Notes: generated by a model not told the origin, from the letters alone. 64,000 nt of DNA from an uncultured cyanobacterium (GCA_903848645.1 CAINGU010000076.1:1-64000), one strand, 5' to 3'. Shown: positions 33,645-44,269, numbered from the stretch's first letter. A program made the numbers and translations.

Positions 33645-34997
33645 TTAAGACCGAGAATCTAAAATGCGGATTTGGAGTTGGTGAAGACGCGGACCAATAA
33701 CCGAGATCACAGTAAATTCAAGATTGTCATAATTAAAGATTTCGCCTTTGTTGGGGATTTTTTGGCATTGATAGAGCAAAAAGCCCCCCAAAGTTTGATA
33801 TTCTCTAATTGAAGGTAAATTGAGATGCAAGACTTGATTAACTTCTTCTAAATTAATTTGTGCTTGCACCAAAAATGTTTGTTGGTCTACCATTTGAATC
33901 AGTAAATCATTGGTGCTGTCAAGTTCACCTGCATGACCAATAATCTCCGCAATGATATCTTGAATAGTTACCAGTCCGACAGTTCCTCCAAATTCATTAA
34001 CCACCATCACCATAGCAGGTTTCTCTTGCTGCATCATCGGTAAAAGCTCACTTAAAAGAGTTTGTTCTGGCACAAATCTGGGAGGACGCATCCACGGTTG
34101 AATTTGTGTTTCTGGGGTGATTTTTCCTAAAGCTAAAGGTTGTGCTAAATCTTGAAAATAAACTATGCCGCGAATATCATCTAAAGATTCACCAATGATA
34201 GGATAGCGAGAGTGACCAGTAGATGCTATTTCCTGAAGTAATGCGTGAAAGCTGGCAGTTATGGGTATACCAATAATACTAGTTCGGGGAATCATGATAT
34301 CTTCGGCGGTAATATCCCCAAATTCAAAGACGTTATTTAAAAGTTCGCGTTCGGCATTTTCTAAACCTGTAGATTCTCGTTCTGTAGAGATAATTAATTG
34401 TAATTCTTCTGGTGTCACTGGAGGTCGCCAACTTTGCCCAGTGTATTCAATCCTAAACAATCGTAATAGCCAGTAGGTTGATTGGTTAAGAACCCAGATA
34501 AAGGGACTAAAAAACCGGACTATTGACTTAACTGATGGACCGAGAAACCGAGCTAGATGTTCTGAATACAACATTGCCACTGATTTTGGACACAATTCAC
34601 CTAAAACGATTTGCAAGTAAGCAATGGCAAAAAAGGCAATGGGGACTGATAAAGAATGAGCTAATAAGTTATTGATTCTCAAAGGTAAAGGCCAGGAATC
34701 AAGCCATTTTTCTACCAATACAGCAATTGTTCCTTCTCCAATCCAACCGAGTGCCAGACTAGAAAGGGTAATACCTAATTGGGCTGTAGATAGTAGTCTA
34801 TCAATACTACGTTGTAATGTTTCTACGGCGATCGCTCGGATGTCACCAGCTTGTACTAACTGTTGGATACGAGTTCGCCGCACTGTCACCATTGAAAACT
34901 CTGCCGTCACAAAAAAAGCATTGATAGCAATCAGCACTAGCACGCTACACAACCGCAGTCCGGTATCTGTCCAACTTAAGGTAGAAAAAGCACTCAC
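33645..34997 (-). CDS. CNNM/CorC-type transporter (hemolysin family)
   Basis: 450 residues. The N-terminal CNNM (DUF21) domain has about four membrane segments (VLVLIAINAFFVTAEFSMVT at the start, then LPLRINNLLAHSLSVPIAFF). A CBS pair follows at about 215-335 (EDIMIPRTSIIGIP, RYPIIGESLDDIRGIVY). A CorC_HlyC domain ends the protein (LGGFLLYQCQKIPNKGE). Relatives export magnesium or cobalt; the older hemolysin label is misleading. Length is normal. Confidence 0.9.
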   Translation of the reverse strand: MSAFSTLSWTDTGLRLCSVLVLIAINAFFVTAEFSMVTVRRTRIQQLVQAGDIRAIAVETLQRSIDRLLSTAQLGITLSSLALGWIGEGTIAVLVEKWLDSWPLPLRINNLLAHSLSVPIAFFAIAYLQIVLGELCPKSVAMLYSEHLARFLGPSVKSIVRFFSPFIWVLNQSTYWLLRLFRIEYTGQSWRPPVTPEELQLIISTERESTGLENAERELLNNVFEFGDITAEDIMIPRTSIIGIPITASFHALLQEIASTGHSRYPIIGESLDDIRGIVYFQDLAQPLALGKITPETQIQPWMRPPRFVPEQTLLSELLPMMQQEKPAMVMVVNEFGGTVGLVTIQDIIAEIIGHAGELDSTNDLLIQMVDQQTFLVQAQINLEEVNQVLHLNLPSIREYQTLGGFLLYQCQKIPNKGEIFNYDNLEFTVISVIGPRLHQLQIRILDSRS

Positions 34998-35068
34998 TGT
35001 CTAAGATAGTGTAAAATTTGACACCGGGTGAAGAAAGTTTTTGATTTTTGGTTTTTTAGGTTGAAGTC

Positions 35069-35103
35069 TAAAATCCAAAATCCAAAATCCAAAATCTAAA
35101 ATT
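35069..35103 (+). repeat. Heptanucleotide tandem repeat (CAAAATC)5
   Basis: Five 7-bp units: TAAAATC, three CAAAATC and TAAAATT. It is a short STRR array in the spacer between the CNNM and membrane-anchored genes. The reverse-strand version (GATTTTR units) appears behind queC at about 33268-33288. Such arrays vary in copy number between strains. Confidence 0.85.
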
Positions 35104-35108
35104 GAATG

Positions 35109-35813
35109 TTAATTAGTTTTCTCTACAGGAATATTAGATAATTGTAACTTGAGTTTTTGGGCAGGATAATCAGTCAAAGATAGAGATATCTGTTTAACAT
35201 CATCAAGTAAAGCTGTAGGAATGCTGATTGTACCTTTAAACTCCGCACCTTTGGCGGGCAATTCTGCGGGTAAACCTTCTGTAATGGCGCTCAATGTTCT
35301 GCCTTTATCGTCAGTAATATCTAAAAAGCTATAGAGAAACCGCACAGAATCAGCACCTTTATTTTTCATATTCACTCGTAGTAATAAATCACCACCAGAA
35401 TAGCGCACAGACTGTACAGACATAGTTACGCCTTCACTGTCAGCAGAGACAGGAAATCCTGGTTGAGGGGCTGCTTCTGCCACTTCTTGGGGTTTTTCCT
35501 TGGACTGCGACTTGGTAGGTTTAGTCTCTTCTTCTTCTTCTGACTTTTCTGATTTATTGCCCTTGTTTTTATCGTTAATTCTGGATTTTACAACTTTGAG
35601 AATATCTTCCTCTTTCAGGAAAGCTTCAGTTCCCTGTTGGGGGTTATTGTTCTTACTGCTATTAAATTTATTAGCGGGACGACCATCTGGCGTAGTGACA
35701 CCTTTAAGTGCCATACTCCCAAATGTAAATCCTAAAAAACCACTGGCAGAACCTGCTCCCAACATTAGAGTTAACAAAATTAAGGTTAATAGTACAGTAG
35801 TATTTATTTTCAT
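35109..35813 (-). CDS. Membrane-anchored hypothetical protein
   Basis: 234 residues. An N-terminal hydrophobic segment (TVLLTLILLTLMLGAGSASG) anchors or exports it. Residues about 45-115 are a charged, disordered linker (KNKGNKSEKSEEEEETKPT). Residues about 120-230 form a beta-rich domain (GVTMSVQSVRYSGGDLLLRV, FLYSFLDITDDKGR), resembling immunoglobulin-like or DUF4352-like modules. I do not recognise the family. It is alone on the minus strand. Confidence 0.72.
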   Translation of the reverse strand: MKINTTVLLTLILLTLMLGAGSASGFLGFTFGSMALKGVTTPDGRPANKFNSSKNNNPQQGTEAFLKEEDILKVVKSRINDKNKGNKSEKSEEEEETKPTKSQSKEKPQEVAEAAPQPGFPVSADSEGVTMSVQSVRYSGGDLLLRVNMKNKGADSVRFLYSFLDITDDKGRTLSAITEGLPAELPAKGAEFKGTISIPTALLDDVKQISLSLTDYPAQKLKLQLSNIPVEKTN

Positions 35814-36062
35814 TGCTGAGAAATTATGACAGGGAATAGGAATTTAGATTTAATTACTCTATATGCTACTAGGGATTTTTGAATTTGGCTTTGTTAATTC
35901 TATCTACATCTATTAATATAAGTTTAAATAGGCTTTATCAGCTACTTTTTTAGTAATTGTTTACAACTTGCCAAATTATGATATAATGGTGTACTGTGGT
36001 TAAAGCAAGGTAATAAATCAATAACTAAGCTTAAATTACAAGGTTAAAATCCAAGTAAATAA

Positions 36063-36135
36063 GCGCCTTTGGCCGATTGGGGAGGCAACGAACTCATAAT
36101 TCGTCTTCAGGCTGGTTCGATTCCAGCAGGGCGCA
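36063..36135 (+). tRNA. tRNA with CAT anticodon (Met elongator or Ile2)
   Basis: 73 nt folds into a full cloverleaf: acceptor GCGCCTT / AGGGCGC (seven pairs, one G-T), a short D stem GCC / GGC, anticodon stem ACGAA / TTCGT with loop CTCATAA (anticodon CAT at 36095-36097), T stem GCTGG / CCAGC with loop TTCGATT, and discriminator A. The 3' CCA is not encoded. The anticodon stem lacks three G-C pairs, so this is not the initiator. The choice between elongator Met and Ile2 (C34 modified to lysidine) cannot be made by eye; the D-arm TGGCCGATTGG looks like plastid trnI-CAU. Confidence 0.92.
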
Positions 36136-36276
36136 CTTTATATACTCACAATAGCTGCAAACAAATTGCTAGTTTAAAAATAAATAAACCTTAAGTCAGC
36201 GCTCCCCATTTCTCACATCAGGTTATCATAGGATAGTGTGCCAATAATCTGTGCCAATAAATTCTCAGCATCTACC

Positions 36277-38901
36277 ATGACGACTCCGACACCAGAACCC
36301 AGTCAACCAAACACATCACTTACTGATACAAATCTGGTAGAAGACCGCAGTAAGCTGAGTAAGATGTATCAGCATTATGTAGAAGTAAAGGATAAGCATC
36401 CTCACGCTTTACTTCTATATAGAGTAGGTGATTTTTTTGAAACTTTTTTTCAAGACGCTGTAACCGTATCCAGAGAATTAGAATTAGTCTTAACCAGTAA
36501 ACATGGTGGTGAAGTCGGTCGCGTCGCCATGACTGGTGTACCTCATCATGCTTGGGAACGCTACACAACCCAACTGGTAGAAAAAGGTTATGCGGTAGTA
36601 ATTTGCGACCAAGTAGAAGACTCCGCTGACGCGATTGGTTTAGTCAAGAGAGAAGTAACACGCATCCTCACCCCAGGAACTTTACTAGAAGAGGGAATGC
36701 TAAAAGCCAGTCGTAATAACTACATAGCGGCTGTGGTAATTGCTGTCAATCATTGGGGTTTAGCATACTCAGATATATCAACTGGGGAATTTCTCACATC
36801 TCAAGGTAGTGATTTAGAACATTTGACCCAAGAGTTAATGCGATTGCAACCTTCCGAAGTCCTATTTCCGACTAACGCCCCAGATTTAGGTAGTTTACTG
36901 CGTCCAGGAGAAACTTCCCCCTCTCTTCCCCAATGTTTACCACCTACATTTTGTTATAGTTTGCGATCGCAAGTTCCCTTTTCCCAAGCAGAAGCTAGAA
37001 GTAAATTATTGCAGAAATTCAAAGTGCGATCGCTCGAAGGTTTGGGTTGCGAACATTTACCCCTCGCAGTTCGCGCCGCAGGTGGTCTTTTAGAATACAT
37101 AGAAGATACACAAAAAGCCAATCCCGTCTCCCTACAATTATTACGCACCTATACTTTCACTGATTATTTAATTGTAGACCATCAAACCCGTCGTAACCTA
37201 GAAATTACCCAAACCGTCCGTGATGGCACATTTCACGGTTCTCTATTGTGGGCTTTAGATAGAACTAGCACAGCAATGGGAAGCCGGGCTTTAAGAAGAT
37301 GGTTGTTACAACCGCTACTGGAAATTAAAGGGATTAAATCACGCCAAGATACTATTCAAGAATTAGTAGAAAATACGCCTTTACGTCAAGATATCCGGCA
37401 GTTATTAAGGCAAATTTACGATTTAGAACGTTTAACAGTCAGAGCCGCTTCTGGTAGAGCAAATGCACGGGATTTAGTGGCTTTAGCTGATTCTTTCTCC
37501 CGTTTACCGGAATTATCTCGCTTAGTTGCCGATGCTCGTTCCCCTTTCTTGAAAGCTTTGCAAAAAGTCCCACCGATCATAGAAGAACTTGCAGAAAAGT
37601 TACACGCTCACATCGTAGAATCACCACCCATCCATTTAAAAGAAGGTGGTTTAATTCGAGCGGGAATCAATCCGCTTTTGGATGAAAGAAAGGCTACTGT
37701 AGAAAGTGATCAACAATGGATTGCAAATTTAGAAGTTGACGAAAGAGCGAGAACAGGAATCCCCACTTTGAAGGTAGGATTTAATAAAACCTTTGGTTAT
37801 TATATCAGTATTTCCCGCAGTAAATCTGACCAAGTTCCCGATAACTACATTCGCAAACAAACTCTGACAAATGAGGAACGTTACATTACTCCTGATTTGA
37901 AAGAACGAGAAGCACGAATTCTCACAGCGCGAGATGATTTAAATCAGTTGGAATATGAGATTTTTGACGCATTACGCGATGAAGTTGGTTCTCATGCCGA
38001 AATAATCCGCAATATTTCCCGCGCTGTCGCTGCGGCCGATGTATTATGTGGTTTGGCGGAATTAGCGGTTCATCAAGGTTATTGTCGCCCTGAGATGCTT
38101 ACAGGTAGGGAGATTGATGTAATTGATGGTCGTCACCCGGTGGTGGAACAGTCTTTACCCTCTGGGTTTTTTGTCCCTAATTCTACTTGGTTAGGGGGGA
38201 AGGGAATGAACCACGTTAGCGAAGCGTCTCGAAGAGAAGGGACGAAGGACACGAAGGAAGAAGAGAAGAAGAGTTTATTTTCTTATCCTGATTTGGTAAT
38301 TTTGACGGGTCCAAATGCCAGTGGGAAGAGTTGTTATTTGCGTCAAGTTGGGTTAATTCAATTAATGGCGCAGGTGGGGAGTTTTGTCCCGGCTCGTGCT
38401 GCTAAGTTGGGAATATGCGATCGCATTTTTACTCGTGTTGGTGCGGTGGATGATTTGGCTACTGGTCAATCTACTTTTATGGTGGAAATGAATGAAACTG
38501 CAAATATTCTCAATCATGCAACTTTGAAATCTTTAGTTTTATTAGATGAAATTGGTCGCGGAACTGCAACTTTTGACGGTCTTTCTATTGCTTGGGCTGT
38601 GGCTGAATATTTAGCTGTTGATATTAAATCGCGGACGATTTTTGCTACTCATTATCATGAGTTAAATGAATTGGCTACTATTGTTTCTAATGTGGCAAAT
38701 TATCAAGTTACTGTGAAGGAGTTACCTGACCAAATTATCTTTTTACATCAGGTTCAACCCGGTGGTGCTGATAAGTCCTATGGGATTGAAGCCGGAAGGT
38801 TAGCAGGTTTACCCCCGGTGGTAATTCAACGGGCAAAACAGGTGATGGGACAAATTGAAAAACACAGTAAAATAGCTATGGGTTTGCGTGAAAATTTATA
38901 G
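36277..38901 (+). CDS. mutS: DNA mismatch repair protein MutS
   Basis: About 874 residues. The mismatch-reading motif is [11 protein letters not shown] (Phe and Glu), connector and lever domains follow, and the ATPase at the end carries Walker [22 protein letters not shown], the Walker B / signature region [14 protein letters not shown] and the helix-turn-helix end ([15 protein letters not shown]). The start is the ATG at 36277; a GTG at 36238 is in frame but adds 13 unconvincing residues. Between the clamp and the ATPase about 28 extra residues ([20 protein letters not shown]) are encoded by a dispersed repeat; see the entry at 38208. No C-terminal tetramer domain is seen. Confidence 0.95.
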   Translation: MTTPTPEPSQPNTSLTDTNLVEDRSKLSKMYQHYVEVKDKHPHALLLYRVGDFFETFFQDAVTVSRELELVLTSKHGGEVGRVAMTGVPHHAWERYTTQLVEKGYAVVICDQVEDSADAIGLVKREVTRILTPGTLLEEGMLKASRNNYIAAVVIAVNHWGLAYSDISTGEFLTSQGSDLEHLTQELMRLQPSEVLFPTNAPDLGSLLRPGETSPSLPQCLPPTFCYSLRSQVPFSQAEARSKLLQKFKVRSLEGLGCEHLPLAVRAAGGLLEYIEDTQKANPVSLQLLRTYTFTDYLIVDHQTRRNLEITQTVRDGTFHGSLLWALDRTSTAMGSRALRRWLLQPLLEIKGIKSRQDTIQELVENTPLRQDIRQLLRQIYDLERLTVRAASGRANARDLVALADSFSRLPELSRLVADARSPFLKALQKVPPIIEELAEKLHAHIVESPPIHLKEGGLIRAGINPLLDERKATVESDQQWIANLEVDERARTGIPTLKVGFNKTFGYYISISRSKSDQVPDNYIRKQTLTNEERYITPDLKEREARILTARDDLNQLEYEIFDALRDEVGSHAEIIRNISRAVAAADVLCGLAELAVHQGYCRPEMLTGREIDVIDGRHPVVEQSLPSGFFVPNSTWLGGKGMNHVSEASRREGTKDTKEEEKKSLFSYPDLVILTGPNASGKSCYLRQVGLIQLMAQVGSFVPARAAKLGICDRIFTRVGAVDDLATGQSTFMVEMNETANILNHATLKSLVLLDEIGRGTATFDGLSIAWAVAEYLAVDIKSRTIFATHYHELNELATIVSNVANYQVTVKELPDQIIFLHQVQPGGADKSYGIEAGRLAGLPPVVIQRAKQVMGQIEKHSKIAMGLRENL
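38208..38264 (+). repeat. Dispersed repeat inserted in frame within mutS
   Basis: The DNA GAACCACGTTAGCGAAGCGT / CTCGAAGAGAAGGGACGAAG / GACACGAAGGAAGAAG matches a repeat of Nostocales spacers (GCGAAGCGTCTCGAAGAGAAG with GGACACGAAGG units). It lies inside the reading frame, so about 19-20 residues of MutS, rich in Glu, Lys and Arg, come from the repeat. It falls in the variable segment just before the Walker A strand, where extra residues are tolerated. Confidence 0.7.
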
Positions 38902-38986
38902 AGACATCCTAGTTATGGGACTGAAATGTGGGTTTGAAGATGGGTGGAAGCTTGATAATTTTTCTCACCCATCTCTTTATTCCCAA

Positions 38987-39607
38987 TTAATTCCGAGAAC
39001 GGTAATTCTTAAACTTGTTGATTAACTTTTTACCACCAAAGCAACCACCTAATACCAATAAACTCAATGTTGGCGAAAATTCAAAGGGGACTGGTTGCAC
39101 ATCAAACTTAGTAACAGTAAATGCTCCTAAACCACCTTTGTCATCTAGACTACGCACTCGAAAACCAAAGCTATCACCAGCGTTAACTGCAATTGGGGAG
39201 TATGAGTTGTTGAATTGCTTATCTACTGAGGCCAACTGATTAAAATTCCCATTGAGAAGATATCCTGCAATATCCTTACCCTCGGCATCTAGTAAAGTAT
39301 AATTCCAATCAAAGCTTATAGATGCTGCTGAAGGAATATTTGAGATAGTCCAATCAGTATTAACAGAACTACCGCTGCCATTGTCGCTACCAACTAGAGT
39401 AATGTTACCATTTGCTGGATCAGTCAAATCAACAAGACCCGAACCACCATTAATAGTTAGAGTCCATTTACTAGTATCATAATCACCTGTAAAGCCAGTT
39501 ATAGCCATAGCCTTAGAGGGGAGAGTAGCAATAATACCAAGAGTAGTAGAAGCCACTAGACTCCATCTGAGGATATTCCGGCTGATGAAACGAGTCATGA
39601 TTGCCAT
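38987..39607 (-). CDS. Exported protein with PFE-CTERM sorting signal
   Basis: 206 residues. N-terminal signal peptide (LRWSLVASTTLGIIATLPSK, then AMA). The body is a beta-sandwich-like domain rich in Gly, Asn and Ser. The end VPFEFSPTLSLLVLGGCF plus a basic tail (KKLINKFKNYRSRN) is the PFE-CTERM variant of the PEP-CTERM sorting signals found in cyanobacteria: motif, membrane helix, basic cluster. The protein is probably processed by an exosortase and released to the surface or exopolysaccharide. The start could also be the ATG at 39598. Confidence 0.85.
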   Translation of the reverse strand: MAIMTRFISRNILRWSLVASTTLGIIATLPSKAMAITGFTGDYDTSKWTLTINGGSGLVDLTDPANGNITLVGSDNGSGSSVNTDWTISNIPSAASISFDWNYTLLDAEGKDIAGYLLNGNFNQLASVDKQFNNSYSPIAVNAGDSFGFRVRSLDDKGGLGAFTVTKFDVQPVPFEFSPTLSLLVLGGCFGGKKLINKFKNYRSRN

Positions 39608-39721
39608 TTTTAGAGTGGGTATTTTTATTAGAGTGAATTCAATGTCAAGCTGAACTAAGAAGTAGAAAAGGAGACAGTTTCAGTAAAAAATCAACTATCT
39701 CCTAAGCGGTTTCTAAGATTG

Positions 39722-42700
39722 TCAGACAGGAACGCTAAAGAAGTAGTTACTTGTATTCAATGATCCAGTAGGTAGAGAACCTATTAACCCTGTCACTTCT
39801 ATGAACAAGTCGCTGTTGGCATTCCAGCCAGCAATGTTGTCATTAACAGACAAGTAAGTGCGTCGAGCGTACACACTAGTACCGAAACTAAAGAATACTG
39901 CTTGATTAGCTGCTAATGCCTGTGATCCAGCGGTTATAGGGTCAGCATCGCTGTATGCAGCAGCAACCGCAGCAGTTAAATTGGCTGCGGTAATGATACC
40001 TGCATTGAACGTAGCTGTAGGTAAGTTATTGAAGACTATGCGATCTCCTTCACCTGGGTTAAAATCACGAATGCGATCAGGTGCGGCAAACAGAGATTCG
40101 TTGAAGTTGTTATAGATGAAAGTATCTGTACCCAATCCCCCTGTCAGAATATCTGCACCTAGCCCACCTGTAAGCCTGTCGTTACCAGCACCCCCGTCAA
40201 GGATATCATTGCCATCTAAGCCAAAGATATTGTCATTACCAGATCCACCAGTGAGAATATCGTTACCAGATGTACCACTGAGACTCAAGTTGGAATTGGC
40301 ATCATCATCGAGGATAGTACCAACGGCTTGACTGTTAGCAAGAGTTGCTCCATTGGGATTGCTGAAATTCAGATAGAAATTTTCATTTGATTCAACCTTC
40401 GTATCACCTACTATGGGGACATTTACAGTAAGTAAGGTGTTACCAGGAGCAAAAGAGAGAGTACCACTGGTAGAAATGTAATCGTTATCAGCAACTGTTG
40501 CTGTGCCATCTGCTGTAGCATAGTTGACTGTTACAGTTTGACCAGAAGCAGCAGACAGCCTCACGTTAAAGGTAGCAAAGCTACTGCCGCTATTTCCTTC
40601 TGCCACACTAATGTTACTAACACTAAGACTAGGTGCAGCATCATCATCAATAATAGTACCAGTGCCGTAGCTAGTACCAAGTGCTGCATTGGTGGGGTTG
40701 CTTAGTTGTAACTTAAAGGTTTCGTTGGTTTCGTTGAAAGTATCCCCAATCACATCAACATTAACAGTTTTGGTGGTTTCACCTGGTGCAAAAGTCAGAG
40801 TACCACTGGTAGCGTTAAAGTCATAACCAGCGTAGGCAGTATCATTAACTGTGGCATAGTTAACAGTGATTTGACGACTACTAGCAGCAGACAAGCTGAC
40901 AGTAAATCCTAGAGGAGTTGTCCCACTGTTGCCTTCAGTTAGACTGACATTGTTAACGCTTAGGGTAGGTGCAATGCCAACTGGAGAACCTAGTGTGACA
41001 ATTTCGCTGTGAGACTTTTGGAAGTTAGGCTTATCAGGTATATCACTACCAGCAAGCCCATCATTGTAGAAGACCGTAGAACCGTTATCAACAAGCAGTT
41101 GTAGTTGAGTGGTACTTGTGAGTGAACTGGGAACTTCAACTATGGATTCAAAACTACCACCAGCATTGAGCGCAGTTAAATCAGCAGTACGTAATACAGG
41201 GGCATCGGTGGCAACACCTGTCCAAGTGTAGAGGCGGAAGTCAGCAGGAGCAACACCTGTGGCATCTCCCGCAGGCCCGGCAATAATTACATATTGATTG
41301 CTGGCATTTTTTCTAATTTCCCGGATACCCCGACCACCTAAATCTAGCTGAATTGGAGCGCCAAAGGTTGCAGTGCCTTGAGTGCCACCACTGACAGCGT
41401 TTAAAAGTGATGTGAAGTTGATGATGGGGACAATTAGGGCTTTGGTACGGCTTGCTGTTGGCTCTTGGGGAGCGCGGAAGGCAACGTAGGCTGTGGTGTT
41501 GTCTGGCGCAAATTCTAAACCTTCAATGTTATAACCGTCCGTTTGCTTGGAACCCTTTCCAGAAGCAGCGCTAGTAGACAGACCAAAGAAATTAGCTCCT
41601 AAACCATGCCCGTTATTGACATCCCAAGCAATGATATCTTCGCGCAGAAAGTCATAGCGTCCCACATAGCTTAGGGTTGTTGTCGAGCCTGTGCCTGTAA
41701 TATCTGTGCCAAAAATGCGATCGCGGTTAGGGCGACTATTTCCTTCGGGATCGTTATTACTCTGAGAACCCAACCAGAAGATGCGATTGCCTACTTTTGC
41801 CGAAGCTTCGATATCAACTTCGCGAGGCGAGCCATTCTTCAAATCAGTTAAGTTTAAGGATGAGGTGAAATCAAAGGAAGCGACTGGTAAGCCTGAGTTG
41901 TTGCGATTATAAAGGCGTAGTGCTTGATTTTCGTCATCACCAACTAGCATATAGTTAGAGTCAATAACAATGGCTGTGGAAGCATTAGCAGCCCCTGTCA
42001 GGAAGCGAGTGGTGGTTGAACCTGCGGCGGAAGCAGCGTATTTGATGACATAAGAACTGGTTAAAGAACCATCGCTGACGGTAACGGTGATATCACTGTA
42101 TCCAACGCCTGTAGGATTGATTTTTAGGTTGCGGCTATTGGCGTTAGCACTTTGGGTAACAGTAAGGTTGGCATCGGTAACGACAGATTGGTTGCTACTA
42201 GTTGCGGTGACAGTTAATGCACCTGCGGCTGTCTCTGCATCACTGACATTAAATTCAATGCCGATGGTTTTGGCTGGGTCGGTTGAATCGCCGATTACGC
42301 CACTAACAAGGGCTGTAGGAGTAGCTGTGGGGCTATTATTGGGAAGGCTTAAAAAAGGTGTAATTTTGTCTGTGTCAATGACTGTTTCATTGTCAGCAAA
42401 AATTGTGGGAGCAGTGTTAGCAATGACATCATTATCGGTGATGGTAATGTTTTGAGTCGCAGTACCGAGCGTAATCCCAGAAGAAGGATTACTAATAGTT
42501 AAAACAGCAATTTCATCCCCTTCAGCCAAAACATCATCAACTACTTTGAAGGTCGCAGTACCAGTTGTTTGTCCGCTTAGGATTGTAATTGTGACGCTGT
42601 TAGTGGTGGTGTTATTTAGGGTGTAATCACCTGTGGTGATATTAGTTCCAGATACGGTTAGTGTGACAGTCTGATCGCTAGTCACCGCGCTGGAGGCTGT

Positions 42701-44269
42701 AGCAGTAACGGTGATAGATGTTTGAGCCGCTTCAGTACCTGTGTTGGGGCTGACGGATAAGTTAACTGTGGGGTTTGCTGGTGCAGCCGAGACAGGCGCA
42801 AAAGCGACACCCTTGAAAATCGTATTTGTTGGGGCTGTTGCTAAGGTAGTAAATGTGCCAGAAAGATTAGCATTAAAGGCTGTGGTATCTGTAACCTTAA
42901 CTAAACTATTACCAGCACTCGTTCCATTAGTTGCGTATAAATCAACATTACTTCCGTTAATAACTCCCGTTAATCCCGTCAGAGTTCCCGCAATATTACC
43001 TCTTGCTGTCCAAGTCGTTCCGTTAAAGGAATACTTGAACAAACCAGAAGTTTGATCTGCAATATATAAAGTATCAAGTCCAGCAACACCAGCATCACGA
43101 TCTAGAAGAACATAGGCATAGGGGTTTCCTGTATTTGGCAATCCAGACAACAGAGTAGTTGCCTGATTACCACTATTTGGAAGTCCAGTACCAACAGTGT
43201 TGACTCCAACATTAGAACCTGATCCAGAAGAAGTATAAAGCTGCCCGTTGAAAATGTTAACAACGCGGGAATTCAGAGCATTAAGTGTAGTAGAAGTACC
43301 TGCGCTACCATAGCTAACGAAAGTCAGTCCAGTGCTAGGACCAGCAACCCAAAACCCAGAACCATCATTAGTAACTGCACTGCGGATGTTATTAGCACTG
43401 TAGGCATTATTAATTCGAGTCGTTGTATCAACAATTCCCAAAGCATCAATTCTAGCTACAATCCGATTGGTGGTAGCACTGGTAGTACCAGTCACATTCG
43501 CAGTCCCTGGAGTCGCATCATAACCAACTAAGGTCAAATACCGTCCATCAGCAGAAAGATTGAGCGCTCCTTCTGAAGCAGCCGTACCACTCTGAGTCAA
43601 AGTCTGATTGCTACCACTATCAGCAGTTGGTAGAGCAATTGAATTAACTGCGGATTGATTCGTATCAGTTGTGTTGAACTCCTTCAAAGATACTGCCGTT
43701 GCTGCGCTGGAAAGAGCGGCCTTGCCATCACCAACCTGTAAAACAACAAGATCGCCAGCGGTAAAAGGTGCTAAAACCGAGTTGTAAGCTTCCATCACCC
43801 CAACCTGAAACGCTAAGGGTGCGGTAATTGTGCCTGTTGAATATTCTAAATTCCAATCCCCACCCAAAACCACGCTACCTGTAGCATCATCAGAAGCAGC
43901 GATATCTGCACCCGTTGCTTGATGTAATTGCTGGACAAAGTTTTTACCTGCATCCCCCTGAGCTACATTACAGCCATAAAGGAGAATATCTGCCCCTGGT
44001 GTCAGGTAATTTGACCATTGTTGTAGGAGACTACTATAGGTTGGTAGTGTTGCTGAATTTAACTGTGCTGTTCCCAGTTGTAAATTGCCTTCTGTTCCGT
44101 GAGAAACAATATGTACAGTATCAAAAATACCTGATTTTAAAGCTGCGGTAATTTGTAATATACCGTCTTGAGTGGGATCAAGGATCACTAGTTGGGTGTC
44201 AGCATTTAGCCCTTGGAGAAGGCTTTGATAATCGGGAATTGTGGGATCAAGAAATAAAATGGAACTCAT
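39722..44269 (-). CDS. Giant surface protein: DUF4347, Calx-beta, DUF3616-like, RTX, bluetail
   Basis: 1515 residues from the ATG at 44269. Order: DUF4347 (about 1-165; HIVSHGTEGNLQLG and ILLYGCNVAQGDAG, caspase-like His and Cys motifs), a beta-propeller-like region (about 170-500), Calx-beta domain (about 520-620), a DUF3616-like propeller (about 735-1060; REVDIEASAKVGNRIFWLGS), two more Calx-beta domains (about 1110-1330), RTX repeats (GGSGNDNIFGLDGNDILDGG), then a bluetail end (YLSVNDNIAGWN, LFIEVTGL). No signal peptide, as expected for type I secretion. It shares the RTX-bluetail end with the 17667 protein. Probably a calcium-binding adhesin or S-layer-associated protein; the DUF4347 module may be a self-processing or signalling protease, but this is unproven. 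Confidence 0.88.
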   Translation of the reverse strand: MSSILFLDPTIPDYQSLLQGLNADTQLVILDPTQDGILQITAALKSGIFDTVHIVSHGTEGNLQLGTAQLNSATLPTYSSLLQQWSNYLTPGADILLYGCNVAQGDAGKNFVQQLHQATGADIAASDDATGSVVLGGDWNLEYSTGTITAPLAFQVGVMEAYNSVLAPFTAGDLVVLQVGDGKAALSSAATAVSLKEFNTTDTNQSAVNSIALPTADSGSNQTLTQSGTAASEGALNLSADGRYLTLVGYDATPGTANVTGTTSATTNRIVARIDALGIVDTTTRINNAYSANNIRSAVTNDGSGFWVAGPSTGLTFVSYGSAGTSTTLNALNSRVVNIFNGQLYTSSGSGSNVGVNTVGTGLPNSGNQATTLLSGLPNTGNPYAYVLLDRDAGVAGLDTLYIADQTSGLFKYSFNGTTWTARGNIAGTLTGLTGVINGSNVDLYATNGTSAGNSLVKVTDTTAFNANLSGTFTTLATAPTNTIFKGVAFAPVSAAPANPTVNLSVSPNTGTEAAQTSITVTATASSAVTSDQTVTLTVSGTNITTGDYTLNNTTTNSVTITILSGQTTGTATFKVVDDVLAEGDEIAVLTISNPSSGITLGTATQNITITDNDVIANTAPTIFADNETVIDTDKITPFLSLPNNSPTATPTALVSGVIGDSTDPAKTIGIEFNVSDAETAAGALTVTATSSNQSVVTDANLTVTQSANANSRNLKINPTGVGYSDITVTVSDGSLTSSYVIKYAASAAGSTTTRFLTGAANASTAIVIDSNYMLVGDDENQALRLYNRNNSGLPVASFDFTSSLNLTDLKNGSPREVDIEASAKVGNRIFWLGSQSNNDPEGNSRPNRDRIFGTDITGTGSTTTLSYVGRYDFLREDIIAWDVNNGHGLGANFFGLSTSAASGKGSKQTDGYNIEGLEFAPDNTTAYVAFRAPQEPTASRTKALIVPIINFTSLLNAVSGGTQGTATFGAPIQLDLGGRGIREIRKNASNQYVIIAGPAGDATGVAPADFRLYTWTGVATDAPVLRTADLTALNAGGSFESIVEVPSSLTSTTQLQLLVDNGSTVFYNDGLAGSDIPDKPNFQKSHSEIVTLGSPVGIAPTLSVNNVSLTEGNSGTTPLGFTVSLSAASSRQITVNYATVNDTAYAGYDFNATSGTLTFAPGETTKTVNVDVIGDTFNETNETFKLQLSNPTNAALGTSYGTGTIIDDDAAPSLSVSNISVAEGNSGSSFATFNVRLSAASGQTVTVNYATADGTATVADNDYISTSGTLSFAPGNTLLTVNVPIVGDTKVESNENFYLNFSNPNGATLANSQAVGTILDDDANSNLSLSGTSGNDILTGGSGNDNIFGLDGNDILDGGAGNDRLTGGLGADILTGGLGTDTFIYNNFNESLFAAPDRIRDFNPGEGDRIVFNNLPTATFNAGIITAANLTAAVAAAYSDADPITAGSQALAANQAVFFSFGTSVYARRTYLSVNDNIAGWNANSDLFIEVTGLIGSLPTGSLNTSNYFFSVPV

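Noticed and set aside
36063-36135. tRNA as an integration site for an island
   Set aside because: No repeated tRNA 3' end or integrase gene was seen on either side; mutS follows at once.
42087-43055. Long plus-strand frames opposite the giant RTX gene
   Set aside because: They mirror repetitive Calx-beta and Thr/Ala/Gly-rich codons of the minus-strand gene; amino-acid content (Val, Leu, Ala, Thr) is that of an antisense shadow.
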